The position numbers and the translations under genes were made by a program. The notes under the pieces are model-generated. The model saw only the letters and a program-made list of their open reading frames with translations, made no database searches and was not told the DNA's origin. Shown one piece after another: positions 1 to 6,397 of a DNA stretch of 15,113 nt (positions are counted from its first letter, which is position 1; the number at the start of each line of letters is the position of its first letter). Source of the DNA: an uncultured Clostridia bacterium (GTDB lineage Bacteria > Bacillota > Clostridia > Christensenellales > UBA1242). The DNA is taken from the NCBI GenBank assembly GCA_947366645.1, contig CANBAX010000011.1:1-15113 (forward strand), in the 5' to 3' direction.

Positions 1-22
1 CTAAAATCTCTTTGAGGTTATT

Positions 23-1471
23 ATGGCATTTTGTAAATATTCAACTGAATATGTGGCAAGTTCTAAGACAGAAGTAGATAATCTTTTTATCACTAAATAT
101 CTGCCTTTTACACAAGCGGAGTTTGTTAAGGTCTATATTTTTGGGCTATATAAATGTAATGACGCAGGTGCATTTGACAACACGCTTGAGGCATTTGCGA
201 AATCTCTTAACATGAGTGAAGAAGACGTGCTTGGCGCTTTTGAGTTTTGGCAGGAACAAGGTCTTGTTAAAATTTTAAGTACACAACCTATTGAGGTTAG
301 ATACATTCCACTTAAAAATGTGCAAAATAGCATAAGGCTGTATAAGCCAGAAAAATATCAAACCTTCAACACTCAAGCACAAGATATTTTTGAAGGAAAA
401 CGTGAAATCTCTAAAACAGAATATTGCGAATATTACGACTTTTTAGAGCGTTATCATATGGAGCAGGAAGCACTTCTAATGATAATGAAATATTGTGTGG
501 ACACTAAGGCTTCTGGGGTTGGATACAACTATATTTTGACGGTGGCACGCAACTGGGCAAACGAAGGCATTGTAACCACCGCCGCTGTAGAAGAGCGACT
601 TGAATCGCTTGAAAGTAAGTCTCCTGAACTTGACAAACTTTTATCTACTGCTGGGATAAAACGAAGAGCGTATGTTGAAGAACGTACCCTACTTGGAAAA
701 TGGCTTAACGACTATGGTTTTAATTTCGATGTTATACTAAATCTAACAAAAATGCTTAAGAAAAAATCTCATTTCAGTTTCCAAAAACTGGACAATTTGC
801 TTACCAGATACTATGAAATGAAACTTATGTCAATTCCTGAAATTGAAAATTTTGAAAATGAAAAAACTAGACTTTATGAACTTGCAGTGGAAATAAATAA
901 AACTATCGGCGTATACTACGAAAGTCTTGATAGTGAGGTTGAAAACTACATTTTGAAATGGACTGAACTTGGCTTTGAGGAAGACGTGCTGAAAGAAATT
1001 GCATATTATTGTTTTAAAAACGGCATAAGAAAACTTGAAGGAATGGACAAGACGGTTAAGAAATTCTATAAGCTAGGTGTAATAAGCATAGATGCACTTA
1101 ATGAATACCTTAACAACATATTTAAAGTTGATGAGGAAATTAAAAACATATTAAGTACCTTTAATCTTTACCGAGACATCAGTTTTATTGACCGCGAAAA
1201 CTACAAGACTTGGACGGAAAACTGGAATATGCCAAGCGAACTTATTAATTACGGTGTGTTTATTGCAAAAGACAAAGAAGGACCTATGAAATATTTAAGT
1301 CGTCTTTTAAGTGACTGGCACACCAAAGGGATAACTACGGTGGACGAGGCAAAAAATACCACCCCACTTGACGCTACTAACAGGACAAACAAGCAAAACT
1401 TTACGGGAAGAAGTTATACAAAAGGTCAACTTAATGCCCTATTCCAGTCTATTGACGATATTGAAATCTAG
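23..1471 (+). CDS. DnaD/DnaB-like primosome protein with repeated DnaD domains
   Basis: A 482-aa protein that I read as a DnaD/DnaB-type replication initiation factor, which helps recruit the helicase loader to DNA. The first ~110 residues look like the N-terminal winged-helix part. At least two later stretches fit the DnaB/DnaD C-terminal domain (PF07261) pattern Y-x3-I-x3-W-x3-GI: around residues 168-183 (YNYILTVARNWANEGI) and again near residues 424-440 (MKYLSRLLSDWHTKGIT, followed by TVDEA). A third, more diverged copy lies near 256-275. The start ATG is preceded by GAGG about 8 nt upstream. The next gene, a DnaI/DnaC-type loader, begins 10 nt after the stop, so the two form an operon and the partner supports the role. 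Multi-copy DnaD domains are more like B. subtilis DnaB than DnaD. The exact orthology is not settled by sequence reading. Confidence 0.85.
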   Translation: MAFCKYSTEYVASSKTEVDNLFITKYLPFTQAEFVKVYIFGLYKCNDAGAFDNTLEAFAKSLNMSEEDVLGAFEFWQEQGLVKILSTQPIEVRYIPLKNVQNSIRLYKPEKYQTFNTQAQDIFEGKREISKTEYCEYYDFLERYHMEQEALLMIMKYCVDTKASGVGYNYILTVARNWANEGIVTTAAVEERLESLESKSPELDKLLSTAGIKRRAYVEERTLLGKWLNDYGFNFDVILNLTKMLKKKSHFSFQKLDNLLTRYYEMKLMSIPEIENFENEKTRLYELAVEINKTIGVYYESLDSEVENYILKWTELGFEEDVLKEIAYYCFKNGIRKLEGMDKTVKKFYKLGVISIDALNEYLNNIFKVDEEIKNILSTFNLYRDISFIDRENYKTWTENWNMPSELINYGVFIAKDKEGPMKYLSRLLSDWHTKGITTVDEAKNTTPLDATNRTNKQNFTGRSYTKGQLNALFQSIDDIEI

Positions 1472-1481
1472 GAGGAGAAGT

Positions 1482-2369
1482 ATGAACTACTTAAATAATG
1501 CCAAACAAGCCATTTTACAGCGACGACAAAACGCGGAAAGAGTAGCCCGAGAAAACAAAGAAAAAGCACTTTCTCACCCAGAGTTTGCAGAACTATATCG
1601 TGAATATGTTGATACTATGATACAAGAAGCAAGGCTTGGCAAAAAGAGCGGAAACCTCCCAAAAATAAAAGCCGAAATGGAAAATGAACTCAGTAAACTT
1701 AATATCCCTACCCTTGACGCACAATATAGTTGCAAAAAATGCCAAGATGCTGGATATATTGACGGCAAAATTTGTGAGTGCCTAAAAAGAGAGATTAACG
1801 CCCTTCTTATTAAAGAAAGCGGATTTGGAAGTCTTGAAGATTTTGGAAAGGCTAACTACGATATTTTTGAAAATCCTGCCTATATGAAAAAAGTATACGA
1901 TAAGTTAAAGGCATGGTGCCAAAGCGATTTTAAAAAAGACATGGTCTATTTAAGTGGTGGCACAGGGACAGGCAAAACTTACATTCTTAAATGTATGGCA
2001 AATGAATTTATTTCACTTAGTAAACTTACTACCCTTGTGACAGCGTACAAACTTGGGCAGGACTGTCTTAAAAGCCATGCTAGCAGAGATTTTGAAGAAA
2101 AAGATGCTATTCTTGACAAATATCTTTCCTGCGATGTACTTTTTATAGATGACCTTGGAACTGAAGTGAATAAATCAAACATAACAAGTAGTTACATCTA
2201 TACCCTTTTAAATGAAAGAAGAATGAGGCACCTTCCTACAATTATTACTTCTAATTTAAGTCTTGATGAACTTGACGACTGTTACGATGAGCGTATCACT
2301 TCCCGCATTGCTGACGACAACACTATTAAAATTTATCTGGAAGGAAAGGATTTAAGATTAAAAAAATGA
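1482..2369 (+). CDS. DnaI/DnaC-type replicative helicase loader (AAA+ ATPase)
   Basis: A 295-aa AAA+ ATPase that should load the replicative helicase at origins and stalled forks. In order: an N-terminal charged helical region (1-75), a probable zinc-binding site with Cys84, Cys87, Cys98 and Cys100 as in DnaI, Walker A GGTGTGKT (159-166), Walker B VLFIDD (219-224), sensor I TSN (256-258) and the Arg-finger segment DERITSRI (269-276). The frame is open upstream to 1368, inside the previous gene, but ATG 1482 is the start because GGAGGAG (1471-1477) sits 4 nt before it and overlaps the stop of the DnaD-like gene. The length is normal for DnaI (about 300 aa). The stop codon lies inside a terminator hairpin shared with the convergent hydrolase gene. 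Confidence 0.92.
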   Translation: MNYLNNAKQAILQRRQNAERVARENKEKALSHPEFAELYREYVDTMIQEARLGKKSGNLPKIKAEMENELSKLNIPTLDAQYSCKKCQDAGYIDGKICECLKREINALLIKESGFGSLEDFGKANYDIFENPAYMKKVYDKLKAWCQSDFKKDMVYLSGGTGTGKTYILKCMANEFISLSKLTTLVTAYKLGQDCLKSHASRDFEEKDAILDKYLSCDVLFIDDLGTEVNKSNITSSYIYTLLNERRMRHLPTIITSNLSLDELDDCYDERITSRIADDNTIKIYLEGKDLRLKK

Positions 2370-2386
2370 CCGCAAGGTCATTTTTT
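2361..2386. terminator. Bidirectional terminator between convergent genes
   Basis: A-tract, stem TGACC/GGTCA with a GCAA tetraloop, then a T-tract. It works in either direction and serves the helicase loader (its stop TGA is part of the stem) and the minus-strand hydrolase ending at 2388. Confidence 0.85.
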
Positions 2387-2387
2387 A

Positions 2388-3002
2388 TTATCTAGTTAAA
2401 AACCTTTTGAACAAGGCGATATTTCGCTTTTGACGAGCGAAGTCGCTATCTTCGCCATGCCCGCTATGTGTGGTGGCAAAAGTGAGAGAGGAGAGTTTAT
2501 CTAGGCTTTTTATCATTTCAACTTTGCTTGAGCCAACAAGGTCGGTGCGACCTATTCCGTTTGAAAACAAAGTGTCACCGGCAAACAAGTCCTCCCCGAT
2601 TTGATAGCAAATGCTGCATTTAGAATGACCTTTTGTTGAGAAATACTTGACTTTGAAAGGTGGAAGATTTAATTCCCCACTATCCTCTAAAAATTTAAAA
2701 TTTGAAAAGTCGTTTATAACAAACCCGTCTTCAGCATAATTACTCTCTGGGCTTGAAAGAGTTGCTTTTCCATTATTATGAATATAGATAGGACAGCCAA
2801 ACTCTTTTGCATAGGCATCTGCGTAATACGCATGGTCAAAATGCCCGTGCGTAATCAATGTGGCAAGCACCTTTCTACTGCCCACCACTTTTTTAACATC
2901 TTCTAACTTTGCACCACTGTCGATTATGAGTGCGTTATCATTTTCAATAATCACAAAAACATTTGCGTCCATATATTCTGCTTTAAGCCTTTTTATTTCC
3001 AT
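2388..3002 (-). CDS. MBL-fold metallo-hydrolase (glyoxalase II-like)
   Basis: A 204-aa metallo-beta-lactamase-fold hydrolase of the glyoxalase II/YcbL-like group, expected to be cytosolic and to bind two metal ions. The metal ligands are visible: THGHFDH gives His52, His54, Asp56 and His57; His126 lies in TKGHS; Asp143 in AGDTLF; His182 in SGHGED. The length is typical for the short hydrolases that lack the full glyoxalase II C-terminal helical domain. The substrate cannot be told from the sequence. No Shine-Dalgarno is evident before the ATG, and a good promoter ends only 7 nt upstream, so the mRNA may be leaderless. An internal ATG (codon 11) would remove the first strand of the fold and is a poor alternative. 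It is divergent from the unknown gene at 3104. Confidence 0.9.
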   Translation of the reverse strand: MEIKRLKAEYMDANVFVIIENDNALIIDSGAKLEDVKKVVGSRKVLATLITHGHFDHAYYADAYAKEFGCPIYIHNNGKATLSSPESNYAEDGFVINDFSNFKFLEDSGELNLPPFKVKYFSTKGHSKCSICYQIGEDLFAGDTLFSNGIGRTDLVGSSKVEMIKSLDKLSSLTFATTHSGHGEDSDFARQKRNIALFKRFLTR

Positions 3003-3009
3003 AGCATAA

Positions 3010-3037
3010 ATTGTAACACTTTCAAATTAATAGTCAA
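3010..3037 (-). promoter_or_regulatory. Sigma-A-type promoter of the MBL hydrolase
   Basis: On the minus strand: TTGACT (3032-3037), 16-nt spacer, TACAAT (3010-3015). The -10 ends 7 nt before the ATG, which places the transcription start at or next to the start codon. Confidence 0.6.
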
Positions 3038-3056
3038 AATATTTTTATGGTTTGTC

Positions 3057-3085
3057 TTGAAAATATTATTTCTATATGTTATAAT
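3057..3085 (+). promoter_or_regulatory. Sigma-A-type promoter with extended -10
   Basis: TTGAAA (3057-3062), 17-nt spacer, TATAAT (3080-3085), with TG one base before the -10. It drives the gene at 3104, whose ribosome binding site AGGAGA is at 3093-3098. Confidence 0.75.
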
Positions 3086-3103
3086 CCTTAACAGGAGAAT
3101 ATT

Positions 3104-3592
3104 ATGGCTGAAACAAAGAAAAATGTTTTTCGGAATAGAACTACAAACGGAAATTATTATTTCCACAAAGATGAACACAACAAATATCTAACACATTTTA
3201 ATTTTAAAACACCAAAATATGAATATCAACAAACTAGACAAACTGAAGTTTTAATAGAAAAGTTACTTCTTACCACCAAATGTCTAGAACTTATTGGGGA
3301 AGGCACTGCTACCTTTGATAAACTTTTAGAGTATTACAAAAACTCCCCGCCCCGCGCATTTGAAGTTTATAAGTACTGCTACTTTAAAATATTTGACTTT
3401 ACAAAGAGCCTTGGAAATGAGTGCTATGAAACAAGAACTATTAAAACCGGAAATAAACCTCTATCTTTTATTACTAATAACCTTATAGCGGATATAAAAA
3501 ATGACAAAGTAGATATTCCACTTTTAATTCAAGCAATAGGAAAAGTCTATAACGGTTTAAATGCGTTTGTTAATCAAGATGAAAACAACTAA
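3104..3592 (+). CDS. Unknown 162-aa protein
   Basis: I do not recognise this 162-aa protein. It is a soluble, charged sequence without a signal peptide or membrane segment. The first ~40 residues are rich in Asn, Lys and aromatic residues (NGNYYFHKDEHNKYLTHFNF), and the rest is predicted-helical, with Leu/Ile-rich stretches near 49-62, 75-110 and 135-155. It is a real gene: it has a near-consensus promoter with extended -10, an AGGAGA ribosome binding site 5 nt before the ATG, and a terminator right after the stop. It is transcribed alone. It sits at the edge of an accessory stretch next to the XRE/SLOG module, but nothing ties it functionally to that module. Confidence 0.8.
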   Translation: MAETKKNVFRNRTTNGNYYFHKDEHNKYLTHFNFKTPKYEYQQTRQTEVLIEKLLLTTKCLELIGEGTATFDKLLEYYKNSPPRAFEVYKYCYFKIFDFTKSLGNECYETRTIKTGNKPLSFITNNLIADIKNDKVDIPLLIQAIGKVYNGLNAFVNQDENN

Positions 3593-3619
3593 AAAAGACA
3601 GCGTCTGCTGTCTTTTTTA
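3590..3619. terminator. Bidirectional terminator, copy 1 of an identical pair
   Basis: A6-GACAGC-GTCT-GCTGTC-T6. The left A-tract overlaps the stop of the gene at 3104. The same 30 nt occur at 4904-4933. Confidence 0.9.
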
Positions 3620-3672
3620 CATAACATGCAAAGACCATATCAAATAGTATTAAACTACAAAATTTTACTTGC

Positions 3673-3918
3673 TTAATCTAAATTTATTTTATTTAAATCT
3701 ACGAAAAGGTCACTATCAAAAAACTCTAATACAGTTATATTTAATGCTTGCAATATTATAAAAACTGTTTTTAAGTTTACTGCATTATAGCGATTATAAA
3801 GAAGCGATGTCAAAGTTCCTTTACTTTGCCCAGTCAAATCTTGTAAATCTCCGATAGAGAGTTTTCGCTGATACAAAATTTCTCTTAACCTAGTTGAAAT
3901 ACACTTACTTATATTCAT
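3673..3918 (-). CDS. XRE-family HTH repressor, downstream copy of a tandem pair
   Basis: An 81-aa Cro/CI-type helix-turn-helix protein consisting of little more than the DNA-binding domain. The recognition part is DLQDLTGQSKGTLTSLLYNR (about 23-42), followed by helices ending VLEFFDSDLF. It is a paralogue of the gene just upstream: both share SKGTLTSL-x-Y-x-RY-x2-VNL-x-T and the EFF-x-S-x-LF tail. It starts 32 nt after the upstream copy ends, so they are one operon, with a weak GGGTT as the only ribosome binding signal. The pair is divergent from the SLOG gene and is the obvious candidate to bind the palindromes between them. Two small repressors in tandem could act as a heterodimer or bind different sites. 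This is inference. Confidence 0.8.
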   Translation of the reverse strand: MNISKCISTRLREILYQRKLSIGDLQDLTGQSKGTLTSLLYNRYNAVNLKTVFIILQALNITVLEFFDSDLFVDLNKINLD

Positions 3919-3950
3919 TATTAACCCACTTTTTTAGCGGTGGTAAATTT

Positions 3951-4193
3951 TTAATCTATATCTATATTTTCTTCGCTGAATAATGGACTTTTAAAAAACT
4001 CGTCAACAGACACGCCCAATGTGCGAATTACCGTAATCAAAGTTGTTAAATTCACTCCCTTGTACCTAGCATACATTAAAGATGTCAGCGTTCCTTTTGA
4101 TAGGCCAGAGTTCATCTCTAATCTATATTGTGTCATATTCTTCTCTGCTAATATTTGTCTAATCCTTTCAGCAACTGCTTGTGATACTTTCAT
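3951..4193 (-). CDS. XRE-family HTH repressor, upstream copy of a tandem pair
   Basis: An 80-aa Cro/CI-type helix-turn-helix protein: RIRQILAEKNMTQYRL, then the recognition helix region SGLSKGTLTSLMYARY, then helices to the tail VDEFFKSPLF. The reading frame extends to a GTG at 4205, but ATG 4193 has the GGGGGT ribosome binding site about 5 nt upstream, and that GTG is part of this site. It is first in a two-gene operon with the related gene at 3673-3918 and is transcribed away from the SLOG gene at 4330. One palindrome (4254-4269) lies in its upstream region and the second lies at the SLOG start, so autorepression together with control of the SLOG gene is likely. Confidence 0.85.
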   Translation of the reverse strand: MKVSQAVAERIRQILAEKNMTQYRLEMNSGLSKGTLTSLMYARYKGVNLTTLITVIRTLGVSVDEFFKSPLFSEENIDID

Positions 4194-4253
4194 ATTTACC
4201 CCCACTCATGTTTTTACCTAGGTATATTTTAACATATACATTTTTTAAAATAA

Positions 4254-4269
4254 TTATGTAAATACATAA
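4254..4269. promoter_or_regulatory. Operator-like palindrome 1 (TTATGT-N4-ACATAA)
   Basis: TTATGT AAAT ACATAA. It lies about 60 nt upstream of the XRE operon start, near where that operon's -35 should be. It shares arms and 4-nt spacing with the palindrome at 4294-4317. Confidence 0.6.
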
Positions 4270-4293
4270 CATTTTTATTTATTTTGTGCTATC

Positions 4294-4317
4294 ATAATTA
4301 TGTAAAAACATAATTAT
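4294..4317. promoter_or_regulatory. Operator-like palindrome 2 at the SLOG gene start
   Basis: Perfect 10-bp arms, ATAATTATGT and ACATAATTAT, separated by AAAA. It contains the same TTATGT-N4-ACATAA core as the site at 4254-4269. It begins within a possible extended -10 (TG-C-TATCAT, 4287-4295) and ends against the GGGGG ribosome binding site (4318-4322), so bound protein should block transcription of the SLOG gene. Confidence 0.65.
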
Positions 4318-4329
4318 GGGGGTTTATAT

Positions 4330-4890
4330 ATGATTTTGACAAATAAAAGAGTTTTTGAATTACAAAAACATTTAAATGAAATTAATAAAGAAATTTCTGC
4401 GAATATCGCCTGCTTTACGGGACACCGTCCACAAAAATTGCCTTGGGGTTTTAATGAAAATGACGAAAGGTGCAAGGAAATGAAAAATCAAACAAAAATT
4501 AAAATTGAAGAATCTATCAAAAATGGATATCACACTTTCTTATGTGGTATGGCTCTTGGTTTTGATATGATTTGTGCCGAGATTGTTTTAGCTTTAAAAA
4601 AACAATACCCTTTCATAAAATTAATTGGTGCTTTGCCTTGCAAGACTCAAAGTGATGGTTGGAAATTATATCAAAAAGAAAGATATTTTAACTTACTAAA
4701 ACAACTTGATGCCGTAAGGTGTATATACGACACTTATATAGGCAAAGAGTGTATGCACGAAAGGAATAGATACATGATTAATAATTCTTCACTTGTTATA
4801 GCACTTTTTAACGGCAAAAGTGGAGGTACAAAACAAACATTAGATTATGCTAAAAGTCAAGGTTTAAAAATAGAAATAATAAAACCATAA
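4330..4890 (+). CDS. DUF1273/YpsA-like SLOG-family protein
   Basis: A 186-aa protein of the DUF1273 branch of the SLOG (SMF/DprA-LOG) superfamily, a Rossmann-like fold expected to bind a nucleotide or nucleotide-derived ligand. Family marks: FTGHRPQKLPWG (29-40), CGMALGFDM (72-80) with the following acidic CAE, GALPC (100-104), and GKSGGTKQT (162-170), the glycine-rich binding loop. Length and motif order match YpsA-type proteins. B. subtilis YpsA is linked to cell-division control. Relatives are also common on phages and mobile elements, and some SLOG proteins are ligand sensors in defence and conflict systems. The GGGGG ribosome binding site is 7 nt before the ATG. It is divergent from two tandem XRE repressors. 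Its role in this organism is unknown. Confidence 0.88.
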   Translation: MILTNKRVFELQKHLNEINKEISANIACFTGHRPQKLPWGFNENDERCKEMKNQTKIKIEESIKNGYHTFLCGMALGFDMICAEIVLALKKQYPFIKLIGALPCKTQSDGWKLYQKERYFNLLKQLDAVRCIYDTYIGKECMHERNRYMINNSSLVIALFNGKSGGTKQTLDYAKSQGLKIEIIKP

Positions 4891-4903
4891 TGGATTTAAA
4901 GAT

Positions 4904-4933
4904 TAAAAAAGACAGCGTCTGCTGTCTTTTTTA
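4904..4933. terminator. Bidirectional terminator, copy 2 of an identical pair
   Basis: The same 30 nt as 3590-3619 (A6-GACAGC-GTCT-GCTGTC-T6). It lies between the SLOG gene and the convergent 120-aa gene and can serve both. Confidence 0.9.
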
Positions 4934-5293
4934 TTCAGTTTCGTCTTGAAATGTTTTTCCCGCCTTAATATCTTTTTCTGTTTGAACGCAAGCAACAAAT
5001 ACTTCTGCGCTTAATGGCATACGAAATCTATCTCTTAACGTTTGCAAGGTAATTTTATCACGTTTCCTAATAACACTATTTTCAAAGTCAACATTAAAGT
5101 ATTCTTCATAATCTGCAAAACGGTCTACGCCATATAAAACAGTATTTAAACACCCCATATGATTAAGTTTTTGTGAAACAATATTTGAATATTTTTCTAC
5201 ATCATTTAAGGTTACACTATCTTTTTTATTATTTTCTAAGTTATATATTAGTGCATTCGCCGCCATAATCTCTATTCCAATAAATTTAGCCAT
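4931..5293 (-). CDS. Unknown 120-aa protein
   Basis: I do not recognise this 120-aa soluble protein. It begins MAKFIGIEIMAANALIYNLE and carries a central acidic/aromatic stretch (VDRFADYEEYFNVDFEN) and a basic segment (IRKRDKITLQTLRDRFRMP). There is no transmembrane segment, signal peptide or recognisable catalytic motif. The ribosome binding site AAGGGG lies about 8 nt before the ATG. The gene follows the tRNA-Trp terminator with no promoter of its own that I can see, so it may depend on read-through from the tRNA transcript. The stop codon is inside the T-run of the bidirectional terminator. Confidence 0.75.
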   Translation of the reverse strand: MAKFIGIEIMAANALIYNLENNKKDSVTLNDVEKYSNIVSQKLNHMGCLNTVLYGVDRFADYEEYFNVDFENSVIRKRDKITLQTLRDRFRMPLSAEVFVACVQTEKDIKAGKTFQDETE

Positions 5294-5308
5294 TATCTAT
5301 CCCCTTCT

Positions 5309-5344
5309 AAAAAAATACCGACAAAATCGCAACAGGATTTTGTC
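5309..5344 (-). terminator. Terminator of tRNA-Trp
   Basis: On the minus strand: stem GACAAAATC/GATTTTGTC with a 7-nt loop, then GGTA and seven T. It begins 4 nt after the tRNA CCA end. Confidence 0.8.
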
Positions 5345-5347
5345 TTT

Positions 5348-5421
5348 TGGCAGGGGTGGAAGGAGTTGAACCCTCCTCTGGAGTTTTGGAGACTCTTATT
5401 CTACCGATGAACTACACCCCT
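5348..5421 (-). tRNA. tRNA-Trp (anticodon CCA), CCA end encoded
   Basis: A 74-nt cloverleaf: acceptor AGGGGTG/CACCCCT, D stem GTTC/GAAT, anticodon loop CTCCAAA giving anticodon CCA, T stem GAGGG/CCTTC with TTCAACT loop, discriminator G73 and an encoded 3' CCA. The first anticodon-stem pair (A27-C43) is a mismatch. TTGACA-N17-TAAAAT stands upstream and a terminator stands directly downstream. Confidence 0.95.
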
Positions 5422-5433
5422 ATGCTACACACC

Positions 5434-5462
5434 ATTTTACTATACTTTTTAAGCCTTGTCAA
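5434..5462 (-). promoter_or_regulatory. tRNA-Trp promoter
   Basis: On the minus strand: TTGACA (5457-5462), 17-nt spacer, TAAAAT (5434-5439), 12 nt before the mature tRNA 5' end. Confidence 0.75.
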
Positions 5463-5475
5463 TTATTTAGTCAAC

Positions 5476-5496
5476 AAAAAAGGTGCTTTTGCACCT
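5476..5496 (-). terminator. Terminator of the mazF gene
   Basis: On the minus strand: AGGTGC-AAAA-GCACCT followed by a T-run. The stem overlaps the mazF stop codon. Confidence 0.85.
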
Positions 5497-5842
5497 AAAA
5501 CCCTAATGAAATCAGTATTGCTTTATTTACTGCCCGCATCTTGTCCTCACTAAGGGTGGTTACTTTCTCACGCAGGCGACGTTTATCTAGAGTACGAATC
5601 TGCTCAAGCAGAGCAACAGAGTTTTTAGGCAGGTTATATTCTTCCGCTGGAAGCTCTATATGAGTAGGCAGTTTTGCTTTACCAAGCTGGCTTGTAATCG
5701 CCGACACAATTACGGTGGGCGAATATTTATTTCCTATATCATTTTGTATAATTAGCACAGGTCGAACGCCACCCTGCTCACTTCCGACAACAGGGCTTAA
5801 ATCAGCATAATAAATTTCACCACGCTTAATTTGTTCGACCAT
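5495..5842 (-). CDS. mazF: MazF/EndoA-type mRNA interferase toxin
   Basis: A 115-aa toxin of the MazF/PemK family, close in length and sequence to B. subtilis EndoA (NdoA), a ribonuclease that cuts single-stranded mRNA at a short motif. The opening strand RGEIYYADLSPVVGSEQGG-x-RP is diagnostic. The residues matching the known active site are present: Arg27, Thr50 (AIT) and Gln81 (LLEQIRT). The ATG has AGGAAG upstream. Its first 17 nt overlap the end of the 75-aa gene before it, so the two are translationally coupled as in toxin-antitoxin pairs. The cleavage motif cannot be predicted here. A second, larger MazF-domain protein is encoded at 11971-13206. Confidence 0.93.
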   Translation of the reverse strand: MVEQIKRGEIYYADLSPVVGSEQGGVRPVLIIQNDIGNKYSPTVIVSAITSQLGKAKLPTHIELPAEEYNLPKNSVALLEQIRTLDKRRLREKVTTLSEDKMRAVNKAILISLGF

Positions 5843-6053
5843 ACTTCCTTTCTATTTCTTTATAATCTTCAAGGTCGGCTTGCTCTAACGTTTTAAGGTC
5901 TTTATATACCTCTTTTAAAGCAGCCCCCTCTACTTGCATATTATGCTTGAAAGTTACAAAAGTTTCCTCGTCAATTTGCAATAAATCTGCTTTCTTTTCC
6001 CTTTCGTCATCTTTCACTTTTTTTCTTAAAGCGGCGTTCCATTTTTTTAACAT
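5826..6053 (-). CDS. Candidate antitoxin upstream of mazF (no RHH motif seen)
   Basis: A 75-aa, highly charged, probably all-helical protein with a strong AAGGAGAT ribosome binding site. It overlaps mazF by 17 nt, which is the usual antitoxin position. It does not show the N-terminal ribbon-helix-helix strand of EndoAI (the R-x-E-I-V-V-R-L type sequence): it starts MLKKWNAALRKKVKDDERE and continues with a Glu-rich C-terminal half (TLEQADLEDYKEIERKY) that could wrap the toxin. If it is the antitoxin, it lacks the usual DNA-binding domain. It could instead be an unrelated small gene coupled to mazF. Confidence 0.75.
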   Translation of the reverse strand: MLKKWNAALRKKVKDDEREKKADLLQIDEETFVTFKHNMQVEGAALKEVYKDLKTLEQADLEDYKEIERKYGRTN

Positions 6054-6129
6054 GATTATCTCCTTAAAGGCATTTTTCTAAACATAGTGTGGTGTTTTTG
6101 ATAACAAATATACTAATTATGAAAACAAG

Positions 6130-6159
6130 AAAAAAACACCATAAATAATTTTTGGTGTT
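6130..6159 (-). terminator. Terminator downstream of acpS and the repeat block
   Basis: On the minus strand: AACACCA, 11-nt loop, TGGTGTT, then a T-run. It stands after the repeat array that follows acpS and before the mazF operon. Confidence 0.6.
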
Positions 6160-6164
6160 ATTTT

Positions 6165-6368
6165 AGATTTCTCCGCTACGGGCTAAAGCCCTTCGGTCGA
6201 AATGACAAGATGTGAATTGTAGGTTTCTCCACTACAGTCGAAATAACAAAAAATGTGAGTCGAAATGACAAAAATAGAAAATAGATTTCTCCACTTTGCG
6301 ACCAAAAATCGCGCCGGTCAAAATGACAAAAATAGAAAATGGATTTCTCCACTGCGGTCGAAATGACA
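6165..6368. repeat. Cluster of dispersed palindromic repeats after acpS
   Basis: This fills most of the 344-nt gene-free gap between acpS and the mazF operon. Four copies of a motif of the form AGATTTCTCCRCT-core-GGTCGAAATGACA lie at 6165-6207, 6221-6248, 6283-6328 and 6341-6368, all in plus orientation, and a half copy lies at 6258-6270. The last two share an identical AAAATAGAAAAT linker. The ends pair (ATTTC/GAAAT) and some cores are palindromes of their own, e.g. GGGC-TAAA-GCCC in the first copy. No reading frame with a ribosome binding site is seen here. Confidence 0.85.
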
Positions 6369-6397
6369 AAAAGATATGGGGTGAAATAACAATAGTG

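Noticed and set aside
5347..5553. Plus-strand frame beginning MAGVEGVEPS
   Set aside because: It is the antisense of tRNA-Trp running into a terminator. No ribosome binding site.
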